A DNA stretch of 64,000 bases, taken from positions 682,001-746,000 of the forward strand of contig CP012068.1 in the NCBI GenBank assembly GCA_001189495.1, written 5' to 3'. The translations under genes and the position numbers were made by a program. The notes beneath the pieces were generated by a model, which saw only the letters and a list, made by a program, of their open reading frames with translations, made no database searches and was not told where the DNA came from. The DNA is from Eubacterium sulci ATCC 35585. Lineage in GTDB: Bacteria > Bacillota > Clostridia > Peptostreptococcales > Anaerovoracaceae. Below, piece after piece: positions 16,424 through 24,995 of the stretch; position 1 is the first letter of the stretch, and each line of letters starts with the position of its first letter.

Positions 16424-17404
16424 ATGGATAGCAATAAGAGACCAGAAAACATGGAGAGAATCACAACAACGGTGCTAGCAGAAGCCTTCATCGAAGAGCA
16501 ACTAAAAGCCATGCGTGAGCAGATCGGAGACAGAAAAGTACTCCTTGCACTCTCAGGCGGAGTAGACTCATCAGTAGTAGCAGCACTCCTCATCAAAGCA
16601 GTAGGAAAGCAGCTAGTGTGCGTACACGTAAATCACGGACTCCTCAGAAAAGGAGAACCAGAACAGGTAGTACAGGTATTCCGCGATGAAATGGATGCAA
16701 ACCTCGTATACGTAGACGCAACCGATAGATTCCTAGATAAACTCGCAGGCATCGAAGAGCCAGAAGAAAAGAGAAAGATCATCGGAGGCGAGTTCATCCG
16801 CGTATTCGAAGAAGAAGCACGCAAACTCTCCGGAATCGACTTCCTCGCACAGGGCACAATCTATCCAGACATCCTCGAAAGCGGTAACGTCAAAGCCCAC
16901 CATAACGTAGGCGGACTCCCAGAAGACCTCCAGTTTGAACTCGTAGAGCCAATCAAACTCCTCTTCAAAGACGAAGTAAGAGTAGTCGGAAGAGCACTCG
17001 GCCTCCCATCAGCCATGGTAGATAGACAGCCATTCCCAGGACCAGGCCTAGGCGTACGCTGCACAGGCGCAATCACAAGAGATAGACTCGAAGCCGTAAG
17101 AGAATCCGACGCCATCCTAAGAGAAGAATTCGCAAAGAACGGACTCGAAGGCAAAGTATGGCAGTACTTCACAGTCGTACCAGACTTCAAATCAACAGGC
17201 ATCAAAGAAGGAGCAAGAAGCTTTGAGTGGCCAGTAATCATCAGAGCCGTAAACACAGTAGATGCAATGACAGCAACAGTAGAGAATATCCCATTCGAAC
17301 TGATGCAGCATATCGTAGAAAGAATCACAAGCGAAGTCAAAGGCGTAAACCGCGTCCTCTATGACTTCACCCCAAAACCAACAGGAACAATTGAGTGGGA
17401 GTAG
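16424..17404 (+). CDS. guaA: GMP synthase, ATP-pyrophosphatase/dimerisation subunit only
   Basis: 326 residues. PP-loop LALSGGVDSSVVA (about residues 40-52), then GTIYPDILESG, RQPFPGPGLGVR and the C-terminal ending FTPKPTGTIEWE of GMP synthase. It adenylates XMP and aminates it to GMP. The usual N-terminal glutamine amidotransferase domain (about 190 residues) is absent: the ORF begins with a short unrelated extension, a good AGGAGG ribosome site precedes the start, and the upstream 180 bases do not encode it. The organism therefore either has a separate glutaminase subunit, as in archaea, or uses ammonia. Its 3' end is the left edge of an AT-rich island. Confidence 0.93.
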   Translation: MDSNKRPENMERITTTVLAEAFIEEQLKAMREQIGDRKVLLALSGGVDSSVVAALLIKAVGKQLVCVHVNHGLLRKGEPEQVVQVFRDEMDANLVYVDATDRFLDKLAGIEEPEEKRKIIGGEFIRVFEEEARKLSGIDFLAQGTIYPDILESGNVKAHHNVGGLPEDLQFELVEPIKLLFKDEVRVVGRALGLPSAMVDRQPFPGPGLGVRCTGAITRDRLEAVRESDAILREEFAKNGLEGKVWQYFTVVPDFKSTGIKEGARSFEWPVIIRAVNTVDAMTATVENIPFELMQHIVERITSEVKGVNRVLYDFTPKPTGTIEWE

Positions 17405-17563
17405 TTCGAGCGATTTAGCTCTCGAACTACGACTACCCAGCGAACTCAAGCACAGCAAGGCGGAGCGACGAGTGAGCTGCTGGTAGCCCCTCAGCAAGGG
17501 TCAGGAGACGAAAGCGAGCGTGAGGCGCGAAGCTTGAATCCCTGAGCTACTGCGAGTGGGAGT
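17393..17563. other. guaA 3'-end junction with repeated GAGTGGGAGT and GC-rich structured segment
   Basis: The last ten bases around the guaA stop, GAGTGGGAGT (17393-17402), recur exactly at 17554-17563. Between them is a perfect 10-bp inverted repeat (17401-17410 with 17421-17430, loop CGATTTAGCT, no T-run) and about 120 bases of GC-rich, repeat-like sequence unlike both the core genes and the AT-rich island. The 3' end of guaA is a known integration site, so this may be an attachment-site junction or the remnant of a small integrated element. I see no integrase gene or perfect distal copy in the window. Confidence 0.4.
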
Positions 17564-17821
17564 GTATGTTTCGTGAAATGGTTAGCTTTGTGATTCAGGA
17601 CAAGCTAGTAAACCTGAACAACACGTGAAGACAAAGATGTGTGGTTTGGGTATAGGTGTAATATTATGAATATCGATAGGAAAGATATAGGCAGTTCATT
17701 TACAAGAATTTGAAGACTAAAGTTAGTATGTAATAAACTCAAATGTGAGATGCATACACTGTTGTCTTTTAATGCGTATTATCTAATAACAAATTAGGAA
17801 ATATAAAATAAAACGGAAAGA
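17564..17821. other. AT-rich intergenic stretch before the PARIS-like genes
   Basis: No convincing gene. Composition shifts here from about 42% G+C core sequence to the very AT-rich island. It presumably holds the promoter of the downstream ATPase gene, but no clear -35/-10 pair stands out. Confidence 0.4.
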
Positions 17822-19375
17822 ATGTATGGTTTTATGGATAATAAAATAAAAAATAATAATATAATTAGGATTGATGAATTATCTAAACAATATGCTTTAA
17901 CAGATGAACAACTCAAAAATTATATTTATATGAATAATATAGGTTTATTTGGAGAATTTGTTGATTTGAATGATAAAAAAACAAAAAATCTTTTAGAAAA
18001 ACTTGAAGTTAATATAAAGAAGAATCATAAAAATAAATCTGGATTAGAATCAATATATATTAAAGGATTATTTGGAAAGTACAATTATAAGTTCAATTTT
18101 GAACGCGATATTTCAATTTGGGTTTCAGAAAATGGTATTGGTAAAACCACAATTTTGAATATTATAGTAGCAATTTTAACATGTGATGCAAGTGTATTAT
18201 ATGATATTCAATTTGACAGAATTGAGGTTGTTATTTCAGGGAAAAAATATAGTATAGACAAACATAATAGAAATATATTTAAAGGTGAAAGCATAGAATA
18301 TCTAGACAGGAAAATCATGTTTTTATTGGATGATTTGGATGAGTATTTGCCTAGAAATTTTATTATAAAAATGCAAAACGATATTATTCAAAATGAAGGT
18401 GTTTCATCTGATATTTTAGATGAAGTATTAAACAAATTGCCTAGTGAAGATTGCATTCATAATAATAGATTGGAACAAACTGTTCACAGAATTAAATCTA
18501 TTAGATACAGTGCAATAAATGATGTACTTTATAAAATTAGAGATGTTGTACTGAATGAAGAAGTTGTTTTTTATCCTACATATAGACGCGTTGAGGTGGG
18601 AATAGAAAGAGTTTTTACAAATAAACTAAATAAGCCTGTTGATATTGATTTAAAAACAAAATATATGGGTTTTGGGATGGGAGATGTAAAAAATAGGATA
18701 AAAAATTTACTAGATAAAATGAGAATGGATGCAAATACCGCATATATTAAGATGAATGGGAACATTATAAGTGAGTTATTAGATGCTCCAATAGACACAT
18801 ATTTAAATGATTATGGTAAAATTGATTTACATAAAGTCGATGTAGTTATAAAAAGAATTGGGGAAGAAAGGATAAACAATATTGATAAATTGAGAAGTTT
18901 TCCTCGAAAAACATACTTAAATGAAAATAATCAAAATATCGATTTTTTAATTTACTATTTACAAAAATTAGCGGATATTTACAATTCACAGGAAGCTATG
19001 GATCGTAAAATAAGTAGTTTTTCTTCAGTATGTACAAAATATTTATCTGGGAAAAAAATTGAATATGATGAAACGATGCTAACGGTTGATGTTTTGGACT
19101 CTGATGGATTAAAAATAGACTTTGATGACCTATCATCAGGCGAAAAACAAATAGTGTCTATCTTTTCAAAGGTATATTTGGATGTCACTTCTCAATGTAT
19201 TTTTATTATTGATGAACCAGAAATCTCATTGTCAATTAAATGGCAAAAGGAGTTTTTAAAAGATATATATGACTCGGGTAGAGTAGCTTTATTAATTGCA
19301 ACAACTCATTCTCCATTTATATTTAAGAATGAATATATGGAATATGTCAAGGAATTAGAAATTCATAGGAGATAA
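17822..19375 (+). CDS. ariA: AAA/ABC-type ATPase, PARIS system AriA-like
   Basis: 517 residues of the AAA_15/OLD-like ABC ATPase class. After an N-terminal segment comes the strand SIYIKGLFGKYNYKF and Walker A SENGIGKTTIL (about 103-113); a long helical insert (about 180-400); then signature LSSGEKQI (about 436), Walker B IFIIDEPEIS (about 460) and the switch His in TTHSPFIF. It is followed after three bases by a DUF4435 protein. An AAA ATPase of about 500 residues plus a DUF4435 protein of about 300 is the architecture of PARIS, an anti-phage system triggered by viral anti-restriction proteins. Start uncertain: ATG 17822 or 17834. Confidence 0.85.
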   Translation: MYGFMDNKIKNNNIIRIDELSKQYALTDEQLKNYIYMNNIGLFGEFVDLNDKKTKNLLEKLEVNIKKNHKNKSGLESIYIKGLFGKYNYKFNFERDISIWVSENGIGKTTILNIIVAILTCDASVLYDIQFDRIEVVISGKKYSIDKHNRNIFKGESIEYLDRKIMFLLDDLDEYLPRNFIIKMQNDIIQNEGVSSDILDEVLNKLPSEDCIHNNRLEQTVHRIKSIRYSAINDVLYKIRDVVLNEEVVFYPTYRRVEVGIERVFTNKLNKPVDIDLKTKYMGFGMGDVKNRIKNLLDKMRMDANTAYIKMNGNIISELLDAPIDTYLNDYGKIDLHKVDVVIKRIGEERINNIDKLRSFPRKTYLNENNQNIDFLIYYLQKLADIYNSQEAMDRKISSFSSVCTKYLSGKKIEYDETMLTVDVLDSDGLKIDFDDLSSGEKQIVSIFSKVYLDVTSQCIFIIDEPEISLSIKWQKEFLKDIYDSGRVALLIATTHSPFIFKNEYMEYVKELEIHRR

Positions 19376-19378
19376 ACA

Positions 19379-20296
19379 ATGTCATTAATAAATAGAATGA
19401 ATGAGGAATCAGACTGTATACAGGCAATTTTTATGAGCTATATTACAAGTAAATCATCGGATTGCATTTTTTTGTTTTTCGAAGGAAAAGATGATTTTAA
19501 ATATTATTGTCCAAGAGTACAGACTGTCATAGGTAACAGAAAGTATGAAAAATTCGACTGTAATGGAAAAGAAAATGTAATAAATTTGCACAGAATGATA
19601 AAAATACAAACATCAACTAATCTCAATATTATTAAAATGTTTTTTGTTGATGCTGATTTTGATGATAATAAAAATGTGGATAAAGATATTTATGTTACAC
19701 CGACTTATTCAATCGAAAATTTATATTTCACAGATATAGCAATTGAAAATATGTTAAAAGGAGAAATGGGTCTATCAGACCATTGTGATGATGATAAAAA
19801 GGATTTTGATACAGGATTTAAATATATAACAGAATTTAGGGACAATTTAATTAGAGAAATGTTATATGGTAATGCATGTTATTCACTTCAGATAAAAAAA
19901 GCCTATAAATTAGGTATGGAAAAACCCAATCTCAGTACCATAAAAAAATATGAGGATATTATAAATATTTCTAACATTGCAGATATAAAATCGAAAATTA
20001 AAGGGTTTATCGAAATTACAGAATATGAAGTAGAGGAAGAATGTAAGCGTATGATGGCTGATCCAGTTAATATTTTACGAGGTAAGTATTTTATAGAGAA
20101 AATGCCTACATCGATAAACAAAATATATGTAGAATCAAATAAAAATATTGAATGTAATGATAGAATGTTTGTAAAAAAAAGAAAAATGCGCTTAAATCCA
20201 TCTACAGCAACATTAATTTCGGATTTATCAAATTATGCAGAAACACCACAATGTTTAATTAAATATATAAATAATAAAACTAATTTAGCTATATAG
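19379..20296 (+). CDS. ariB: DUF4435 TOPRIM-like effector, PARIS system AriB-like
   Basis: 305 residues. The N-terminal half matches DUF4435: LFFEGKDDFKYY with Glu35, FFVDADFDDNKN with Asp91 and Asp93, and YVTPTYSIENLYF. These acidic residues are the TOPRIM metal ligands. In PARIS, AriB is held by the AriA cage and, when released, acts as a nuclease that cleaves tRNA and stops translation. Its start follows the ATPase stop by three bases with GGAG inside the upstream gene, so the two are translationally coupled. Function here is by homology; the cognate trigger is unknown. Confidence 0.85.
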   Translation: MSLINRMNEESDCIQAIFMSYITSKSSDCIFLFFEGKDDFKYYCPRVQTVIGNRKYEKFDCNGKENVINLHRMIKIQTSTNLNIIKMFFVDADFDDNKNVDKDIYVTPTYSIENLYFTDIAIENMLKGEMGLSDHCDDDKKDFDTGFKYITEFRDNLIREMLYGNACYSLQIKKAYKLGMEKPNLSTIKKYEDIINISNIADIKSKIKGFIEITEYEVEEECKRMMADPVNILRGKYFIEKMPTSINKIYVESNKNIECNDRMFVKKRKMRLNPSTATLISDLSNYAETPQCLIKYINNKTNLAI

Positions 20297-20552
20297 TCAA
20301 ATTTATATGCTGAATATAGTAATTGAGAAATAATTATTAAGGAAGAAAAATATCAAAATCAAACCCTTAAATTTATAAAATCTTGAATTAAATTGTATTA
20401 TGATGATGTGATTGTAAAAAAATATGTGATGCTTTAAAAGTACTTAGATTATACCGTCGTAAGGATTTATTAGAAAAAAAGAATAACAGTATATTGTTAT
20501 AAATAATATAAGAAAATTGTCCAATTAAGAAAACATATACGAGAAGGATAAA

Positions 20553-21372
20553 ATGATTATAAATCAAATTATTGGTTCACAGGTTATTAATCGCGCAGTT
20601 GGTAATATTACTGATAAATTAAGTCTGAAACTTGAAAGATTCATTATTGAACATAACAAAGATGTTTCTTGGAACAATATTGTCCAAGAAGTTATTAAAG
20701 CTACCGAAGGCATCGATGAAGAAACAGGCAAATACATTTTTAGTCGATTATCTATCATAAATTTTAAAAATCAATTATTTGCCAATATACAAGATAATAT
20801 GTATAGAACTTTTATATTGTCCTTAGCGATGGAATTATGTAAGTTCGATAAAGAAAAAGATTTTTCGATTTCTTTGGGAACTGCAGTACTTGATAAGTGG
20901 CTTGATAAAAATAAACTATTAATAAAAAGTGAAAGTTACAATATTAGGGAACTTGATAGGGTTATAAGTGACCGTGAGATATTGTATAGTAGCTATTTTA
21001 AATTATTTGAAGAAGAAAATGGACCTGATATAATAAAAGTTTTTTATCCTCAAAATGGAGAAAGTCGGATTAGATGGAATGACAAATATTCAGTTAATAT
21101 AAATGTAAACTTATCAAAGGGACTGTCGTATGGGTTTTGTAGAGAGGGATTTGATTATCATAAGATATGTAATAACGAATATAAAACATTAAAATGTGCC
21201 TATATTGAAAATGGAAAAGAAATATTACGCTTTAACGATATTTCATGCGAAGAAAATAATCTACTTATTTGGATTAGATAATGAGTTTCTATATAAAGAT
21301 GATTCCATTATTGATAGATATAAATATAATACGAGTGTTATGATTTTTTATAATAAAGAATCTCAAATGTAA
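20553..21372 (+). pseudogene. Unknown island gene with an apparent 3' frameshift
   Basis: The open frame from ATG 20553 (ribosome site GAAGGA) runs 242 codons to TAA at 21279-21281. The +1 frame then continues without a break from 21274 to a stop at 21370-21372, coding LDNEFLYKDDSIIDRY and on to ESQM, which looks like genuine protein rather than noise. So the gene was probably about 272 residues and suffered an indel near 21255-21275, or it is a sequencing error or programmed shift. I recognise no domain. The first half is helical, the end is beta-rich with aromatic residues. It sits between PARIS and AbiH and may be part of another defence function. Confidence 0.6.
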
Positions 21373-21411
21373 TAACAACTAATAAATTTTCTATGAATGG
21401 AGAATATTAAA

Positions 21412-22728
21412 ATGAAACTAGTTGTTTTAGGAAATGGATTTGATTTAGCTAATAATTTACCTACTAAATATAAAGATTTCTTTGATTACTATAATGATAA
21501 ATATAGTATAGAGTTTGATTATATATACGGGTTGCTACATAAGGAGAAGAAATCTAAGATCAATGATAGTCTAAGCGGGGTAATACCAAATGAAACTTAT
21601 TCGAGAATAGAAGACGAATTAAGAAAAGGTATAAAAAAGGATTTTAATATTACAAATACGATTGTAAAAAATCCATATATTTCGATTTGGAATTTATACT
21701 TTTGGCATGCAAAAGAAAATTTAAAAATGAATAATTGGTCTGATGTAGAAGGACAAATAGCTGAAGTTATAAATGATTTTTCTAGTTTAACACTATTAGG
21801 TTCAGAAAAGTGTATTAACAACATCAGTGATTTAATTGATGATTTCTACAATTATAACATCGAAAATACAAAAAATAAAATTTCTAGTTATGATATTATA
21901 TATAAAGAAGATATATATGTATCATTCAGTTTAGATGATAGGTTTAGATTTATTTGTGACTCAATCGTTTTAAAAAGATATCGAAAACCCAAAGGTAATG
22001 AAGGTATTTACTATCTAGATGTTTTAAAAAAAGAACTAGAAATTTTTGAAGAAGGGTTCAGGCAATACATAAGTAAAATATCTAAAGAAATCATTGATAA
22101 AAATAAGAGAATTTATAGGAGTCACCTTCTAGAAATTGCTGATGATTTTACATCAAAAAAATTATATCTTTTAAATTTTAACTACACCGAATTTTCGAAT
22201 GCAGGAGCAACAAAAATAGATACTGTTACTATGTCATATAATAAAGTGAATATTGATATTAAGCAAATAAATGTTCATGGTACACATCAATCCAAAATCA
22301 TATTTGGAATTGATCAAACTGATCAAAATGAAAAGAGTTTTTATCAATTCACAAAAACATATAGAAAAATGGAGTGTGCTGATGAAATACCGACTATTCA
22401 ACTGCCAGAGCCTAAATATATTAGTGAAATAGTATTTTATGGACATTCGCTATCAAACCCGGATTATTCTTATTTCCACAGCTTATTTGATTACTATAAT
22501 ATATATGGTTCTGAAATAAAGTTATGTTTTAAGTATAGTCTGCATAAAGATAAAAGCAAATGCAAGCATAATAATATTCAAAAAATAATGGAATTACTAA
22601 AGACTTATGGCGAGAAAATGTTTGATAGAGCGAGAGGAGAAAATCTTGTTCACAAACTACTTTTAGAAAATAGATTGTCTATTTGTGAAGTTATATTGGA
22701 ACCATTAAATTTAATTAAATTTAAATAA
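21412..22728 (+). CDS. abiH: AbiH family abortive-infection protein
   Basis: 438 residues from ATG 21412, seven bases after GGAGAA; an in-frame upstream ATG at 21397 lies before that site. The N-terminus KLVVLGNGFDLANNLPTKYK is the hallmark of AbiH. Later conserved segments are LLNFNYTEF, NVHGTHQSKIIFGID and the C-terminal YGHSLSNPDYSYFHSLF. AbiH was first described as a lactococcal phage-abortive gene; its biochemical mechanism is not established, but the fold resembles SIR2/Rossmann-type NAD-binding proteins. Very AT-rich codon use agrees with horizontal acquisition. It seems a single-gene unit. Confidence 0.9.
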   Translation: MKLVVLGNGFDLANNLPTKYKDFFDYYNDKYSIEFDYIYGLLHKEKKSKINDSLSGVIPNETYSRIEDELRKGIKKDFNITNTIVKNPYISIWNLYFWHAKENLKMNNWSDVEGQIAEVINDFSSLTLLGSEKCINNISDLIDDFYNYNIENTKNKISSYDIIYKEDIYVSFSLDDRFRFICDSIVLKRYRKPKGNEGIYYLDVLKKELEIFEEGFRQYISKISKEIIDKNKRIYRSHLLEIADDFTSKKLYLLNFNYTEFSNAGATKIDTVTMSYNKVNIDIKQINVHGTHQSKIIFGIDQTDQNEKSFYQFTKTYRKMECADEIPTIQLPEPKYISEIVFYGHSLSNPDYSYFHSLFDYYNIYGSEIKLCFKYSLHKDKSKCKHNNIQKIMELLKTYGEKMFDRARGENLVHKLLLENRLSICEVILEPLNLIKFK

Positions 22729-22778
22729 TCTTTACTGAATTAACTAAAAGCAATTCATGTAAAAAATCAAAGGGACTT

Positions 22779-22877
22779 TAAATTACCGTGTGGGTTTGAA
22801 AAAGTGAACTCTAAATTATCGTGTGGGTACCAATGAAATCAAGAGCGCTTCAAGCTCAAATGCTTGAAGTGCTTTTT
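22779..22877. repeat. Imperfect direct repeats and hairpin at the edge of an IS relic
   Basis: TAAATTACCGTGTGGGT (22779-22795) and TAAATTATCGTGTGGGT (22812-22828) differ by one base with a period of 33. Next, GCGCTTCAAGC (22845-22855) pairs with GCTTGAAGTGC (22862-22872), followed by TTTTT, a good plus-strand terminator shape. The repeats resemble subterminal repeats of an insertion sequence and lie just outside the ISL3-type transposase remnant, so they probably mark the element end. Confidence 0.5.
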
Positions 22878-22883
22878 GAATGC

Positions 22884-23161
22884 TCACTCTCTAATTTTCT
22901 TGTATGTACCTCTCTTTCTTTTAGGAACACTATCACTGTGCAAGCTATTGTTTAGGAAATATTGAACATCTTTAGAAAGCGAATAGATAACTCTTTTTCT
23001 GAAGCGATGAAAATTACTAATTCCTCTAGATACTGCCAGATAAGTACGCAGTTTTCCGTTAACATTTTCAGTGAATGAGTTAGATAGTTTTCTATCATCA
23101 TAGGGTCTGAGATACGAGTTTAGGATTTTGTCCCTCCAGTTAATGAAGAACCAAGCAAACT
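22884..23161 (-). pseudogene. C-terminal remnant of an ISL3-family transposase
   Basis: Reading the minus strand from about 23161 to the stop at 22884 gives 92 open codons with no start: WRDKILNSYLRPYDDRKLSN, then SFTENVNGKLRTYLAVSRG, SNFHRFRKRVIYSLS. The pattern 'SN-SF-EN-NGK-...-RGI-NF-RFRKR' is the conserved C-terminus of ISL3 (IS204/IS1001/IS1165) transposases. An in-frame stop lies upstream and the first three quarters of the gene are missing. It is a dead relic inside the defence island. Confidence 0.8.
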
Positions 23162-23512
23162 AATTAAACTGTTGGATTACTTATGTTTTCAAAGCTTCAA
23201 GCACATGAGTGTTTAAAAGTCTGAAGTAATTTTTGATTATCTAATTTATTAGGCTTAAATACTAGTATAAAGTTACTATATACAATTAATACGAAAATAT
23301 ATTATCTAGATATTTTTATAATCTATGTCGTAAACATTTGAAAATCCATTTATCATTCACACAATGAACCTTGAACATAAAAATAAAATTAATATACATA
23401 CGTAGAAAAAGAAATAATAAAAGATGTCTTTGCATTAATAGGAGTATTGAAATAAATACAAGGTAGTACTATAATGTTCTTATAAAAAGACATTACAGAG
23501 GGAGGTAACGAA
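23162..23512. other. Non-coding AT-rich gap after the IS relic
   Basis: About 350 bases with no gene on either strand that I can support. It contains the leader of the serine hydrolase, with GGAGG at its end. Confidence 0.4.
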
Positions 23513-24982
23513 ATGCGTGATGTAGATGTAATATCAAGGGAATATGTAGAAAAAGAATTGAAAATCCATAATATACCGGGTATGGCAATCGGAGTAATTA
23601 AAGATGACAAAATTATTTTATCAGAAGGATATGGAGTTGCAGATGTTGAAAATAAATCAAAGATAGATTCAGACTCATTATTTGGTATAGCATCTTGCAC
23701 AAAATCATTTACAGCAGCACTTATTGCCATGCTTGTAGATCAGGGTAAGTTGGATTTTGATACGCCAATTAGAGAGTATCTTCCGGATTTTAGAATGTAT
23801 GATGAATATGCAACAAGAGAATGCACAATCCGAGATATGTTGAACCATAGAACTGGTATTCCAGGACATGATTCATTATATACAGATGAGATTGATAGAG
23901 CAGAGTTATTTAAGCGTATTAGATACATTGAGCCAAATGCCCCACTGCGTACAGTCACGCAATATAATAATGTTATTTATACATTGGCGGGACACATCGC
24001 TGAGAGATTAAGTGGCCTTAAATGGGATGATATGATTCGTGATTGGATATTCAAGCCGCTTGGAATGAATAACAGTAATACATCAATTTCAGAATTAAGA
24101 AAGAGTAACAACATTGCTGAACCTCACTGGAGACAAGAAGATGGTTCTATAAAGAAAATCAAGAATTGGTCGGTTAGCCCAGGTGAACCTTGTGCAGCAA
24201 TTAACTCTTGTATAACTGATATGATGAAATGGATACAGTTTCATCTAAATATGGGAGAGTGGAATGGTAAGCAGTTGATATCAAAAGAATGTATGGCTGA
24301 AATGCATAAATGGGCCGTGCCTTTCCAAATGTGGAGTGTTCAAATTGATGAAATTCCACCTATGCAGGGATATAGCATGGGCTGGATAGAGGATTACTAT
24401 AGGGGCAATGACTTGGTTTACCATGTAGGTGAAATAGAGGGATACTGCTCATTAATGTGTTTCTTACCAAAGAAAAATATAGGAGTTATGATTATGATTA
24501 ATAACCATAATTCAGCTATTTTAATTGAACAATCAATCTTATATACAATCTTAGATAATGTTTTAGGCCTCGAAAAAACACGCGATTGGTCTGCCTTCTT
24601 CGAATCGCAGAAAGGTAAATGGGGAGGTTTTTATCTTGACGAAGTTATCAATCTTATGCCAAATGAGCCTGTTACAGGCACAAAACCATCACATTCACTA
24701 GACGATTATATTGGAGAGTATTGGAATCCTGGTTATGGAAAAATCGCTATCCATAGGGAAGGCAATAAATTGAAGGCTATGTTCCGAGGAATGGATCAAG
24801 ATATGGAGCATTATCATTATGATATTTTTAAGATGAAAGATATCAAAATGGATACGCTAGTGGTGACAGCACCAGTTACATTCCATACAAATGCATATGA
24901 TGGTAGTATAGATAGCTTTAGTGTTCCATTTGAACCATCTGTTTCACCTATCTTATTTACTCGTAAAGTAATTGCACTTTAG
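23513..24982 (+). CDS. Serine hydrolase, class C beta-lactamase/PBP4* superfamily
   Basis: 489 residues with no signal peptide, so probably cytoplasmic. Catalytic motifs: SCTK (S61-x-x-K64), YNN (Y151, N153) and an HVG in place of the third KTG box (about 305-307, VYHVGEIEGY). The final about 90 residues form a lipocalin-like C-terminal domain (DUF3471 type). Family members are D-amino-acid peptidases, esterases or PBP-like enzymes; the substrate is not evident. Ribosome site GGAGG is seven bases before the ATG. The membrane protein gene starts 13 bases after the stop, so the pair is one operon and may import and hydrolyse one compound. Confidence 0.88.
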   Translation: MRDVDVISREYVEKELKIHNIPGMAIGVIKDDKIILSEGYGVADVENKSKIDSDSLFGIASCTKSFTAALIAMLVDQGKLDFDTPIREYLPDFRMYDEYATRECTIRDMLNHRTGIPGHDSLYTDEIDRAELFKRIRYIEPNAPLRTVTQYNNVIYTLAGHIAERLSGLKWDDMIRDWIFKPLGMNNSNTSISELRKSNNIAEPHWRQEDGSIKKIKNWSVSPGEPCAAINSCITDMMKWIQFHLNMGEWNGKQLISKECMAEMHKWAVPFQMWSVQIDEIPPMQGYSMGWIEDYYRGNDLVYHVGEIEGYCSLMCFLPKKNIGVMIMINNHNSAILIEQSILYTILDNVLGLEKTRDWSAFFESQKGKWGGFYLDEVINLMPNEPVTGTKPSHSLDDYIGEYWNPGYGKIAIHREGNKLKAMFRGMDQDMEHYHYDIFKMKDIKMDTLVVTAPVTFHTNAYDGSIDSFSVPFEPSVSPILFTRKVIAL

Positions 24983-24995
24983 AAAGGAGTACAAA

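Noticed and set aside
16861-17340. 159-codon minus-strand frame within guaA
   Set aside because: Antisense shadow of a strongly conserved gene.
17405-17560. tRNA or other structured RNA gene in the GC-rich segment
   Set aside because: Contains palindromes but no acceptor/T-loop (GGTTCGAATCC) pattern or cloverleaf spacing; left as an unexplained junction.
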